DNA of 42,097 nt, from NCBI RefSeq assembly GCF_963678635.1, contig NW_026971642.1, positions 1 to 42,097 on the forward strand. The letters are read 5' to 3'. The position numbers and the translations under genes are program-made. The notes beneath the pieces were generated by a model. It worked only from the letters and a program-made list of their open reading frames with translations. It had not been told where the DNA came from and did no database searches. Source of the stretch: Symsagittifera roscoffensis. Taxonomy: Eukaryota > Xenacoelomorpha > Acoela > Convolutidae. Positions 23,063 to 34,159 of this stretch are shown here, in pieces. Each line of letters starts with the position of its first letter. Positions within the stretch are counted from its first letter, which is position 1.

Positions 23063-25250
23063 ATCTGAAAAGTCTAATTAATTGTAATAAATGTAGTCGA
23101 AATTATAGAATGTTTTCAACATAATGACTTAACTGTCATTGGTTTTTTTATTCAAAGGTTTTGATTGATGATAAATACAGCAAAAGTTCAAATTGTCGTG
23201 AAACTTTCCATGGATGTTGATCCGAAAACCTCTAATCAACAGTAAAATATCCCTTGGTTAAAAGCTTGCGGAGACTTTGTTGCGATAAGCTTGTAGTAAA
23301 AGTGCATAACATACGCTAATGAGTAGTTAAGTATTTGCTTAAAAATTGTAAAACTTGGATATTTGTATACATCAACTAATTGAAAGGATTTTTGTAGTTA
23401 CTAATTTAAAGTTTCCTAGTTTAGTGCTTGTAAAAAGCTTCATAGAGTAGAGTGTTTTTGAGCAGAAAAGGGGGTTTGAATTATCAAGAATTATGCTTTT
23501 CTATTATTTTTGATGGTTTCAGAAAAGCAATTGATAAATGACCTGGAAAAAATGAAAAAATGTATGTTTTGTTCAATTTTGAAAAATTCAAGATTATGAT
23601 ATACATCATTCTCAGCTAAAAATTTACTCTAAAATAACAATTCGCTTTTTGAACATGAATTTTTTGTTAAGAGGCTGAGAAAATCATTTAAAGATTTTAG
23701 CAAAGGATTTATGATGTTAATTCAGCTTCGGATTACTGATAGTTCGTTGAAACGATACATTTTTCCATCTAAAGTTCAAATTTCGAGAAAAATTTTGTTC
23801 AAATTGGATTAACTTGGTAGATAGATAGTAGATGAAACAGAAACTGAGAAAATGCTGATTTGAGATAGAAACCCAATTTCATTCTCTAGAAGTTTTCCGA
23901 AAATTTTACTAAAAATTAGCTTAAAGTATATCTTAAGAGAACATCCGACATAAAAATTATCAGAGTTTTATTTATGCGAAATTCATTAGAAAAAATTTTA
24001 TCATTTGATATATTAGGTTTTTTATTTGAAAAAAAATATGTTTTGAAGAAAATTTTTCTAAAGTAAACCCAATCCGACATCTTCTGGAAGATGATACATG
24101 AAGCATACATCAAAAACTTGCTTTCAAGATCTACATTTCATTAATTTTACGACCAAGTTTTTTGCTTATTAAAAATCGGAAAACTTTACAATTGTTCTAA
24201 TATGCAACTTGATTTGCTTTGCTAAATAAATTTTTTGAGACGCGCTCTTTCAGAAGTTTTTATATTGTAGATATTAGGAAATAGGTTCCTTGCGTTTTTT
24301 CTGAGATTTTCAGGTTATAACTAATAGACCTCATCTTAATTTGTTCTTGAATTTTAAAAATACACCTTCATATTCTCATTTTGTACACATTTTTTGAATG
24401 CTTTAATTAGCATCAATTCTTTCTCACTTGGATATTTTTGAGAAATCTTCCGTCATTGATTTAATTGATTCAGCTGTTATGAGCTTTCTTGTTAATGTTG
24501 AGAGCCCACTTTCTAGCTCAAATAATGCTTAAACCGATCGTATTTTAAAATTTTGGAAAAATCGAAAATTTTATTCACTATTTTGTATCATTAACTCAAC
24601 ATGATACCGTTTATAATACAATGTGAACTCACTTTCAAACTCTGTACGTACGTATATTTTTTCAAATGAATAAGATACAACAAAAAAATAACCAAAACTC
24701 TAAGATTTTGCATTTTGTTTTCCAAATACTCCAATTTTTTGCAAATTTTCTCAAATTTTTGACTTTTTTTGAAGTATCTGTAGGTTTCTTTGTTTCAATA
24801 GATAGAAAAGAAAGGTTTTTTATTGAATTTAGTCAAATAATAGCTAACCTTATCGTGTTTTGAAATTTTTAGAAAAAAGTTTTTATAAAAATTTCAGGTT
24901 TTTACCCAAAAACTCTGACCATTGACTTACCATGCACCAAAAAACTAAACATGTAACCTTAACTCTTCAATCTTCAAGTAATTAACATTTAAGTATTCCT
25001 AATTAGATAACGCGCGGCGAGATTTTTCTGTAAAACTAGACATTTCAACACAAAAAATCAAAAAAATTACGTTTTTCTTACCATTATCTTACCATCACAC
25101 AAACCATAAAACCTGACCATCGGTATTCCCTATCTTAATACATTGTAGACTCTATACCCAATGTTAATAAATAGCATGGAGGAGCGTAAGTCTATAACGT
25201 ATCTTAATGCATGGGGTCCTCCATATACCCCCCGGATCACCTCCAACATC
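23063..25250 (-). repeat. Repeat family U, inverted copy with internal deletion
   Basis: Reverse complement of this block follows the U order: 25250 is the U start (ggatcacctccaacatctac in + orientation) and 23063 is the distal end next to the W1 stop. The segments catgataccg, gaccattgacttaccatg and tatcttaatacattg match the 14.75-kb copy. Near 24470 the central part (equivalent to 35.4-36.2 kb) is missing. Frames at 23916-24113 and 24666-24863 are shadows. Confidence 0.75.
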
Positions 25251-25264
25251 TACTACTAATGCAT

Positions 25265-25505
25265 TAGTTCCATCTTTTCTTGGAAGATTTTGAGACGACT
25301 GAGCACGTAATTTATTTCTGTTGCCAAGTAAAATGCTTATTCTTCATATAATTAGTGAGTTACTCGCTGCTATACGTATAAAAGTTACAATTTGAACACT
25401 TTAAAACGCTACAGAGCTAACGATGTCTTGATGCGTCTGAGCGAGTGTAATCTCTGCCAGATTCAAGACATACATCCATTTCGTTTCTATTCAAGGACGG
25501 TATCT
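25265..25505 (-). pseudogene. Gene W4 (minus-strand, broken)
   Basis: On the minus strand this reads as W: CLESGRDYTRSDASRHR is intact at the first finger, followed by a region equivalent to the second finger (cttatagcagcgag equivalent at about 25370). The start codon equivalent is ATA instead of ATG, and the second half is heavily altered. The minus-strand frame 25417-25611 covers only the first part. Its 3' side touches the start of the inverted U copy, unlike W1-W3, which touch the distal end of U. Confidence 0.65.
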
Positions 25506-25564
25506 CAAAAAGTAAAAAATGAATAAATAGGAGATTCAGAAAATCCCAAATTTTTAGATAAGAA

Positions 25565-26115
25565 TAATTGAATATCCTCGAAAAATGAATAAAGGTGAAT
25601 AAAACTAGCAACTTTCTTAACCGAATGGTTTTAACAAGAAAAAAAAATCCGAATTGCTTTCAGCCTAGCTAAAAAAAATCATCCAATCCAACCGTGGATT
25701 TTCAAAAATATCAACCGATCAGAATCGAGCATTACTTATAAGGAAACTTTTATCTTTTTTGATTTCAACCAATCAAAATCGAGCTTCAATGGTCATGGAA
25801 ATTTCAACTAATTTAAAGTCAATCAATCAGAATTGAATTCTATTTCTCATGGATTTTAAAATAATTTTGATATCAAACAATCGAGCATTCCGTCAAATGC
25901 AATATTTGTGGTAATAACCAATCAGAACGAATTATTCACAGATTTCAAAATACTTTGTAGATCAGAACCAAATTATGTTTATGAAACGTCCCAATCAATC
26001 AGTTTTTTTGAATTTTTCAAGATACTAACATAAACAATTGACACCAAAATGAGATTTGTTGTCTGGTTTATAAAATTTTTTGGATATTCAAATCAAATTC
26101 TGAATTTTCGGTCAA
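25565..26115 (-). promoter_or_regulatory. CCAAT-type array upstream of W4 (minus strand)
   Basis: The plus strand shows aaccaatc-type elements in a row: catccaatccaaccg, caaccgatcagaatcgagc, caaccaatcaaaatcgagc, aatcaatcagaattg, aacaatcgagc, aaccaatcagaacg and ccaatcaatcag. They sit in the same order, inverted, as those between Z1 and W1. The whole block is nearly the same as 12.68-13.21 kb. Confidence 0.6.
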
Positions 26116-26164
26116 AATTTTTTCGATACGCTCTATTTCTAACCTGTGAAAAAAAACTTACCAA

Positions 26165-26610
26165 AATATACAATTTAATCACTTTCTTTTGCTTTATTTT
26201 GGATGTATTTTAAATTTGGATAACCGATTGAAAGCTATTCTGACAAATTTAGATTTTGTAATTGTATCAATTTCAAAACAAGTTCTTTGTCTTCAATTTT
26301 TGTTTTATAAGTTATTCCATTTTTTAGATTTTACTGACCGACCACTCATTCTTAGTTAACTCCTCTAAATAAAAGCATTGTCGATAAATCTGGCAGTACT
26401 ATTCTGTTGTGAAATCTCGTTTTTATCTCTTAAACAAAAATATTGAACTTTTTGTGTTTCTATACAAGTTAAAACTAATGCAATCTCCGTCAACGTCATC
26501 TATGCATCACTCTTTTAGTTTTTTGCAGTAGTTCAACATTAAAGTCTTATAAATATCCTTTTCAAACATTGAAAACGCTTCTGATAGAAACTTTTTATAC
26601 CAAAATAAAC
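26165..26610 (-). pseudogene. Gene Z4 (minus-strand, broken)
   Basis: The reverse complement matches Z1-Z3 through the segments equivalent to YYKKLQEWW (about 26530), the LYRNT segment (about 26460) and tactgccag-tttatcgacaatg (about 26390). It ends with gagttaactaagaatgagtgg (about 26350), followed by bases like the Z1 C-terminus (ttctgacaaatttagattttg at about 26250). Multiple stops and shifts make it non-coding. With W4 it forms an inverted counterpart of Z1-W1 around the U copy. Confidence 0.65.
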
Positions 26611-26614
26611 CATT

Positions 26615-26975
26615 AAACTTGAAAAAATTCGAATTGTTGTATCATTTTCAATTTATTTTGTCGTAACAGTCACCAAAAAATGTTCTTCCCCTTATTTAGA
26701 GTCGGTGAGATTTCAGGAAATTCATGCAGTATCTATCAATACTTTGAACTTAGGCAAATAAAACGCAAAAAAAACTATTGAAACCCAGAAATTCGGAAAA
26801 CAATGCTAATGTTTTCAAAAAAATATACATTTTTGTTTGTAAGTTTGTTCAATTAAATAAAAATTAACGGATTTTTGATAATATCAAGTTATAATTAAGT
26901 TTTTCTGTAATTTTTTAAACAAATTCTGGAAATTCGTTTAATAATTACTGTTTTGAGTCAATTTTGATTTAAGTC
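26615..26975. other. Unassigned spacer before X2
   Basis: AT-rich sequence with no frame or repeat that I can place. The X2 upstream region lacks the GATTGG-rich promoter found in front of X1, so the module 2 copy begins only near the leader (about 26980). Confidence 0.45.
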
Positions 26976-27035
26976 AATAGTTGTATGCTTTTCTCAAAAC
27001 AAAACAGCAACCTCTTGTACTGAAATTTCGCCTGA

Positions 27036-27452
27036 TCTAGTACAAATGCAAGTGCGGAAAACATTCTCTGCAGTTTTCTGGCACGAATGGACCTACCAAA
27101 CCAAGTCTGGCACAGGGTGGAAGTCATGCGAAGGGATCTCAAGGAACACCATATGATGCAAGTGCCCATGACAGAGAACCAATTTGGAGAAATGCAAAAG
27201 GTGGAGAAAGTGGCAGAGCTTGTGGGAAAGAACTCCCCGACACTCCTGACTCTAGATATGCGGCTCAATCAGTCGACGATTCCCTCTTTCCTTGGGAGGA
27301 AGCAGGATGAGCGGGAAACCGCGTCACGATAGATGCAGATGAAAGTTTCTCAGAAAAAAGGACCCCTCCAGCTCGACAACAACCACTAAAATCTCGTCCA
27401 GCTCTGCATTCTATTGAGAACCTCTAGATCTCTCGACAGCTCTTCGATTAAA
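27036..27452 (+). pseudogene. Gene X2 (broken copy of X1)
   Basis: The 27087-27332 frame starts with a version of the X1 N-terminus: VEVMRRD, KEHHMMQVP, TENQFGEMQ and EKVAELVG are conserved. After about residue 50 a one-base shift moves it out of the ancestral frame. In the X1-equivalent frame the downstream part still reads PDSRYAAQS, DDSLFPWEE, RPALHSIENL and RQLFD, but with a TGA at 27308-27310 and a TAG at 27425-27427. The position equivalent to the TGA just before the X1 start is CGA here, supporting an older N-terminal extension. The copy therefore decayed by lesions different from those near X1. Confidence 0.75.
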
Positions 27453-27489
27453 AACTTTTGTAAGTAATTGTTGTTTGGTATTAACTTCG

Positions 27490-28010
27490 TTCTTTTTTTT
27501 GTAATTGATTTACTCAATTTAATTTCAACTATGAGAATAGTGAGAAGTTTAGGTTAAATCATCGAAAAACAATTCAAATTTATTTTAGTGCTCCAAATTT
27601 GAACTCATATAAAGAAACTTGATAAAACTTTGCACACTTATTAGGAAAAACATTTAAAAATTTGTACACAATTGAAAATTACCTGACTCTTATCAAAAAA
27701 ACTGAAACATCTCTCGCTCTTAGAAAAATTGAAACGCTCTTTACATTTTATTGAAAAAAAATGAAATACTTTTCGCATCTTGTCAAAAAAAACTGTAATA
27801 ATTTTCGTGTTTTGTTTAAAAAAAGTGACAATTTTTGCAGCTTGTTAAGAAGAACCATATAATATTGTTGGCAAGTTTGAAGAGATTTTTGCAAGTTCTT
27901 TGGCAACCGACAATTGATAATTTGGTATGTGAAATAAAAATTATGGTATGTAAAATTTGATCGAAAAATTAATCAATCAGAAGAAGTTGGAAATTAAAGT
28001 ATTTCAAAAA
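27490..28010. other. X2-Y2 spacer with A/T-run repeats
   Basis: No gene. From 27600 to 27890 it repeats the 'ttttcgcatcttgt-aaaaaaactg' pattern seen around X1, with A and T runs at short regular spacing. Its presence after both X copies suggests that it was duplicated with the module. Confidence 0.5.
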
Positions 28011-28311
28011 AACAGTAAGAGTTGTGGGTAGACACAGAATAAACTTGGGTTATTATATATTTTGCGTATAAATCACAGGAAGTTTAAATAAATAGCATTT
28101 TTTAATTATAATCTGAATGAAAGCTGGGAAGAGCTTGATACATAGCTGCAGCCATCTGGAACAATGATTTTCACTCAAAAATTTCCATTCAATTCACTCG
28201 AATATTTCTTTTTATGGTTTATTGAGTGACTCATTTTGTTTACTTCCATTTTCATGTAATCTCAAAAATTTTTCTCTCATTTCTCTTCATCTGATCAGTT
28301 TGCTCTTCAAA

Positions 28312-28843
28312 ATGTACTCAGGAAAAGACACTAGTCCAATTATTTTGAATTCTCAAAAAATCAAACAAGAATTCCAAAAGTTCCAAAAGTCTTACAAGGG
28401 CAAAAATTGATTTGAACCCTGCTTTCAACTATTGAAAAATATTGATTTGGGACAATTTAAAAATTCTCAACAAGTCTATCTCAGTGTAAAGGAGGAGAAG
28501 CAATATCGGCAATCCGGAATACTGTTATTCACGATGCTGAAAACCTTGGACTCGGACATATATATGAAGCCAAAACTGGCAAAGAATCAAATATATAGAC
28601 CACGAACTTGACATTTGTAATAGAGTATATGAAATAGCAACACACAAAAAGATGAGGGCGTGTGACATAATCAAGAATTACAAAGTTAACGAGCCTCCCT
28701 ACATTCAAATTCGATTCTTCACTGCAAAAGAGAATGAAGCAATGAAACAAGTTGCCTATGTCAACTATACTTTGGACGAACTCAAAGAACTGTCTCAGAT
28801 TTTGAGAGATAATATGTTTTTTGATAATAGCAAAACTCAGTGA
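28312..28843 (+). pseudogene. Gene Y2 (broken copy of Y1)
   Basis: Starting at ATGTACTCAGG, the frame reads through QKIKQEFQKFQKSYKGKN and then meets a TGA at 28408-28410, a different codon from the Y1 stop. The middle part is shifted (28460-28600), with DAENLGLGHIYEAKTGKE readable. The last part is intact: ELDICNRVYEIAT, then an ATG at 28652 and 63 codons ending SKTQ at 28843. This C-terminal section has the clearest form of the possible PC4-like fold (YKVNEPPYIQIRFFTAKENE, then YTLDELKELSQIL). A 126-codon minus-strand frame over this region is a shadow. Confidence 0.65.
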
Positions 28844-29079
28844 CGCTTCGTGGTGATTTTGGTATGTAAGAAAAAGAAATATTATTGGCTCAAAACTGTT
28901 TTTCCTCACCGAATTGTTTATTTAGAGCTAGGAAAACTGAGGAAAGTCGAACAAAGCTTAAACTCAATCAAAATTGACTTCAAACACTAGCCAACTATCA
29001 TTTGATTTTCCAGTATTTGTTTATCATAAAACAGAAAAACTTTGTTAATTACTGATTTAACAAAATTTCAGTAAGTTTT

Positions 29080-29770
29080 ATCTTTTTTTGAACAAAATTA
29101 CAAACAAAACTGTATATTCAGTTGAAAACATTGCTTTCCGAATTTCTGAATTTCATCGGTTTTTTTTTTCATTTTATTTGCCCAAATTTAAAGTTTTGAT
29201 TGGCTGCATGAATTTCACAAAAACTAACCAGACTCTGATTGAGGGAAAAACATTTTATGATGACTGCTACGACAATAGTTTAAAAAATACAACAATTCCA
29301 GTTTTTTCAAGTTTCTTTGTTTGTTTCGTTTTCAATCTCTAAATTGGACTTTTATAAGATTTTAGGGCAATACTACAGAAAACAAAAATAGTGGTTGACA
29401 GATGACGCTGATGGAGATTGCATTATTTTTAACTTGTACAGAAGCACAGAAAGTTCAAAAATTTTGTTTTTCAAAAGATGGAGAGGAGCTGTCAGAAAAG
29501 AAAAGTATTGACAGAATTATAGACAACTTTTTAATTTAGAGGAGTTAACTCAAATTGCCTGGTCGGTCAGTAAAAATTGAAAAAAAGGCGAGAACAAAAA
29601 ACAAAAAATTGAAGACAAAGAACATCATTTCGAGTACTGTTTTGAATTTGATACAAATACGAAAACTATATATGTCAGAATATCTTTTATTGGATTATCC
29701 AAATTTAATAATACGGATTATTTAACAGACTTCCAGTTGTTTATTTTGAATTTACCAAGAAGAAAGTGAT
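29080..29770 (+). pseudogene. Gene Z2 (broken)
   Basis: An 84-codon frame at 29088-29342 includes IGCMNFTKTNQTLIEGKTF and FYDDCYDN, possibly an N-terminal exon of Z, absent near Z1. Downstream, the segments equivalent to QYYRK, FNLYRSTESSK, KRWRGAVRKEKY, EELTQIAWSVSKN and YCFEFDTNTK follow, with stops, a two-base insertion (ttgtttttcaaaag) and a TGA in place of the link that is shifted in Z1. Z2 and Z3 are 3.47 kb apart and highly similar. Confidence 0.65.
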
Positions 29771-29984
29771 AAAATTGTATATTTTGGTAAGTTATTTTTT
29801 TACTGGTTAAAAATAGAACAAATCGAAAACATGTTGACCGAAACTTCAATATTTGAATTGAAAATCGAAAAAATTGTAAAAATCTGACAAAAAATCTCAC
29901 CTTGGTGTCAGTTGTATAAGTTAGTATCTTAAAAAATTCATTGAAACTGATATCAAAATTGTTTAAAAATCATTAAGAAATAGA

Positions 29985-30215
29985 GCTCAATACTGATTGT
30001 TTGACTCTAAATTTTTTGAAACTTCAATGACCATTGAAGCTCGATTCTGATTGGTTGAAGTCAAAAAAGATAAAAGTTTCCTTATAAGTAATGCTCGATT
30101 GTGATCGGTTGATATTTTTGAAAATCCACGGTTGGATTGGTTGACTTTTTTCAGCTAGACTAAATAGCATTTTCATTCTGATTTTCTTTCACGTTGAATT
30201 CGATTGGTTAAGAAA
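29985..30215 (+). promoter_or_regulatory. CCAAT-type array upstream of W2
   Basis: Elements in order are ctgattgtttgac, gattctgattggttgaagtc, gattgtgatcggttgata, cacggttggattggttgac and gattggttaagaaagttgctg, again with roughly 55-60-bp spacing. The same order is present upstream of W1 and W3. Confidence 0.55.
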
Positions 30216-30332
30216 GTTGCTGTTTTTATTCACCGAAATTCATTTTTCGAGGAGTTCAACTATTCTTTTATAAAATTTCTGCCAATTTCTAACTTTCTGA
30301 ATCTTTTTTTTCTTCTTGCTTTTCATATTGAG

Positions 30333-30590
30333 ATGCCGTCACTGAATAGAATCGAAAGAGTTGCATAACTTGAATGTGGCAGGGTTTACACTCGCTTGAC
30401 GCATCAAGACATAGTAAGCACTGGGGGGTTTTCAAGAGTTCCACATGAAATTTTGATTCTTAAAGCAGCGAGGAATTCACAAATCATACGAAGAAGAAGC
30501 ATGATTCTTGTCAACATAATGATAAAATTTGTTCTCAGCACTCTCGAAAACACTCCAAAAGAAGGTAAAGATAAAACGTATTAAAAAAAA
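30333..30590 (+). pseudogene. Gene W2 (broken)
   Basis: The ATGCCGTCACTGAATAGA start is intact, but a TAA occurs at codon 12 (30366-30368), directly before LECGRVYTR. One base is then lost, so the remainder of the first finger is read in another frame (30396-30584). The nucleotide sequence of the second finger (agcagcgaggaattcac, aagaagaagcatga, gtcaacataatga) and of the basic tail is still recognisable. W2 keeps the CxxC cysteine lost in W1. Confidence 0.7.
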
Positions 30591-32565
30591 ACCTAGGAAA
30601 AAAAACTTGATGAATAATTTGAAACGAATCTGAAAAGTCTATACTTTAAATTTGGAAAAAAACTATTTAAAATTTATAGAGTGTTTTCATCATTATTCTT
30701 GATCTGTCATTTTTCTATTCAATTATTCTGACTGATGATAAAACCAGCAACAATTGAGTTCAAATTTTTGTGAAAACTTCAATGGAAATCGATTCGAAAA
30801 TCTACTCCATTGGTTGCAAGCTTGTGGAGACTGACTTAGAAAAGATTTAGAATTTTTTTAATGTTCTTGATAACTTTCGAAATTTTATTAACATACATTC
30901 TCAATCAAAAATTTACTTCATCATAGAAATTCAAAGTTGAAACAGCAATATCAGCTTTGGAAATCAATTGAGCTTTATGGGAAAAAGCTTTATGACCTTT
31001 ATGAGAAAAAATAATTATGGTATTAATTCTGCTTCATATTAATGAACGATCGTTGATACATTATTTCATCTAAAACTCAAATTTCAAGTGAAATTTTGTT
31101 CAAATTGGATTAAGTTGGAAGATAGTAGATGAAATAGAAAGTAAGAAAATATCAATTTGAGATACAAACTCAATTCAATTCATTAGGAGTTTCAAGATAA
31201 TTTTATTAAAACGTAGCTTATAACTCCTATTACATATTGAGACAAAATTCAACATAAAAGTGTAATGTTTGGAAAACATCCTATCTTTTGATATACTAGG
31301 TAATTTTATATGAAAATTCATTTTTTTGAGAAAAAAAATTGTGAATTAAGCACAACTCCGACATCTCTTGGGAGATGAGACATGAAGCATAAATCTAAAA
31401 TTCATCAGAAAAAAAAATGACAAGTTTGCTGAACTTTCTGTTTAAGCTCGAAATTTTAGCATGTGCAGATGTGTGATCTCTTAATTATATGAGTTTTAAC
31501 AAGAAAAATTTCACTTAGACACACAGTAAAAGTTTAGTTCTGGTCAGCTCTAAGTTTCTTTAAATTAGAAAATTACATAGGACTATAACTTTTTGCGCAA
31601 GTTTATTCAATTGTTACAGTTTGCACCACGATTTCCTTTCCTTAATCGATTTTTTTTTGAAATGAGATCTTTTAGAAGTTCATAAAGGTTTCAGAAACCT
31701 GGAACGAAGTTCCCTTGCTTATTTCTGATTCCGAAAGGTTTTGCAAATTATAAAAAGTAGGGCTGTTCTTATTTTATTCTCAGAAATCAACATATAGTTA
31801 CATCTTTACTTTCTCATTGGCATTCGAGTGCTTAAAATAGCACCGATTTTTTCTCACTTACACATTTTTGAGAAAACTTCCGACAAAATCAAGAACAAAA
31901 TCTAATAAAATTTTTGCTAGATAAAAAAGTTCTAATTTTGACTCTGTCAGCAAAAAAATGCAATAAGCAAAGCCAGAATAAGCTTGAGACATTGAAAACT
32001 TCTACAGAAAAACAATAAAAACTCTGTTGTAGGAGCAACAGTTGGATAATCTTCAGTTTTGAAGAAGATTTTGTTAAATAACAAACAATCAAATACTTTT
32101 TAAAAAGAAAACAATTTTGAGTCAGTTTTAGCAGTAAAGTTTTATTATTTTGAATAAGTTTGAAAACTTTTCTGAAGTTGTATTTTTTGTACATGTTTGG
32201 TTTCATCTTTGAGAAAAAACTGAAAAGATGTTGGATCATGGAGCTTAATCAAGAAGTTTCAAGGAAAATTGTGCTTATTGTTCGATTGAATTGAGATTCT
32301 GAAATGAAGATTTTTTGAGCTGGACAAAAAAAGACCAGTTAACTACACAAATGGAAGGTTAAAAAAGAAAACGTTGGTTAGATTTCATTAATTATTTTTC
32401 TCGAAAACACGATTAATTAACCGAGAAATCTGAAATTTCAATATTGATTCAGCTAATATCAGCTTTATAGGTTCAGAGCGTTACAAAATATCACTTTGTA
32501 GCTCAAATCATTTCTCAATTCTTATTGAGATGTATATTTTCTCAATTAGATCAGAAGCAACAGCA
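30590..32565 (-). repeat. Repeat family U, inverted partial copy
   Basis: In reverse orientation it matches the U distal half and part of the centre. The order runs from the W2 stop (tgaatctgaaaagtcta) through cttttagaagttcataaagg to cttgagacattgaaaacttc, cttcagttttgaagaagatt and gatcagaagcaacag. It lacks the segment equivalent to 35.46-35.68 kb and the U start, and ends abruptly at 32565 where Z3 begins. Confidence 0.8.
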
Positions 32566-33262
32566 TTACAAAAAAAACTGTATATTCAGTTGAAAACATT
32601 GTTTTCCGAATTTCTGAATTTCATCAGTTTTTTTTTCATTTTATTTGCTCAAATTTAAAGTTTTGATTGGCTGCATGAAAGTCCCAAAAACTAACCAGAC
32701 TCTGATTAAGGGAAAAACATTTTATGATGACTGCTACGACAAAATAATTAAAAAGTACAACAATTCCAGTTTTTTCAAGTTTCTTTGTTTGTTTCGTTAA
32801 AAAAGGTTTCTATCAAAAATATTTTCAATTTCTGAATTGGACATTCATAATATTTTAGGGCAATACTACAGAAAACTAAAATAGTGGTTGACAGATGACG
32901 CTGATGGAGATTGCATTAGTTTTAACTTGTACAGAAGCACAGAAATTTCAAAAGTTTTGTTAAAAAGATGGAGAGGAGCTGTCAGAAAGAAAGGTATTGC
33001 CAGAATTATAGACAATGTTTTAATTTAGAGGAGTTAACTCAGATTGACTGGTCGGTCAGTAAAAATTAGAAAAATACAAGAACCAAAAAACAAAAATTGA
33101 AGATAAAGGACATCATTTCGATTACTGTTTTGAATTTGACGCAAATACAAAATCTATATTTGTCAGAATATCTTTTATTGGATTATCCAAACTAAATAAT
33201 ATGGATTATTTAACAGACTTCCAGTTGTTTATTTTGAATTTACCAAGAAGAAAAGAATAAAA
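32566..33262 (+). pseudogene. Gene Z3 (broken)
   Basis: This near-duplicate of Z2 begins actgtatattcagttgaaaac. It retains bases equivalent to the MFPSKSF segment (ggtttctatcaaaaatattt) that Z2 has lost, then ISELDIHN, QYYRKLK, FNLYRSTE, LLKRWRGAV, EELTQIDW in nucleotide form, and FEFDANTKSIFVRISF. Stops (a TAG after the RKLK segment) and shifts prevent translation. Confidence 0.65.
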
Positions 33263-33469
33263 TTGTACATTTTGGTAATTTTTTTTTTCACTGATTAAAA
33301 ATAGAACAAATCGAAAAAACTTTGAACGAAATTTCAAAATTTGAATTGAATATTGAAAAAAAATGTAAAAATCTGACAAAAAAATCTCACCTTGGTGTCA
33401 GTTGTATATGTTAGTACCCTAGAAAATTCATTAAAACTGATATCAAAATTGTTTAAAAATCATTAGGTA

Positions 33470-33775
33470 ATAATGCTCAACACTGATTGGTTGACCCTAA
33501 ATTTGTTGAAACTTCCATAACCATTGAAGCTCGATTCTGATTGGTTGATATCAAAAAAGATAAAAGTTTCCTCATAAGTATTGCTCGATTCTGATCGGTT
33601 TATATTTTTGAAAATCCACGGTTGGATTGGTTGACTTTTTTCAGCTAGACTAAATAGCATATTCATTCTGATTTTCTTTCACGTTGAATTCGATCGGTTA
33701 GGAAAGTTGCTAGACTAAATAGCATATTCATTCTGATTTTCTTTCACGTTGAATTCGATTGGTTAGGAAAGTTGC
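33470..33775 (+). promoter_or_regulatory. CCAAT-type array upstream of W3
   Basis: At least six GATTGG/GATCGG elements occur, at about 33487, 33538, 33592, 33624, 33692 and 33757. The first four keep the order seen upstream of W1 and W2. The last two come from a local duplication. Confidence 0.6.
33644..33775 (+). repeat. Recent 65-bp direct duplication
   Basis: The unit starting gctagactaaatagcatatt at 33644 is repeated at 33709, ending ggttaggaaagttgct. I see one base difference (gatcgg versus gattgg). It adds one CCAAT-type element to the array and is absent from W1 and W2. Confidence 0.9.
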
Positions 33776-33887
33776 TGTTTTTTTGTTTAGGTATTTCATT
33801 TTTCGAGTAATTCAACTATTCTTTTCTAAAATTTCTGCCAATTTCAAATTTTCTGAATATCTTTTTTTCCTTTCTTTTCAAATTGAG

Positions 33888-34135
33888 ATGCCGTGTCACT
33901 GAATAGAATCGAATGAATTGCATATCTTGAATGTGGCAGGGCTTACACTCGCTCAGAGGCATCAAGACATCGTAAGCACTGGGGGTTTTCAAGAGTTCCA
34001 TATGAAATTTTGATACTTATAGCAGCGAGGAATTCACTAAGCATATGAAGAAGAATCATGATTCTTGTCAACATAATGATAAACTTTCTTCTCAGCACTC
34101 TCAAAAACACTCCAAAAGAAGGTAAAGATAATACG
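33888..34135 (+). pseudogene. Gene W3 (broken)
   Basis: The start reads ATGCCG, followed by a GT insertion absent from W1 and W2, which shifts the frame after the second codon. The body is close to W2: the first finger (cttgaatgtggcagggcttac), the atcaagacatcgtaagcact segment and the second finger (agcagcgaggaattcac) are recognisable. The lesions differ from those in W2, which has a TAA at codon 12 but no GT insertion. Confidence 0.7.
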
Positions 34136-34159
34136 TTTTCAAAAAAAAAACGTAGGAAA

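Noticed and set aside
28529-28909. 126-codon minus-strand frame
   Set aside because: It is antisense to the conserved Y2 C-terminus, and the equivalent strand of Y1 is not open.
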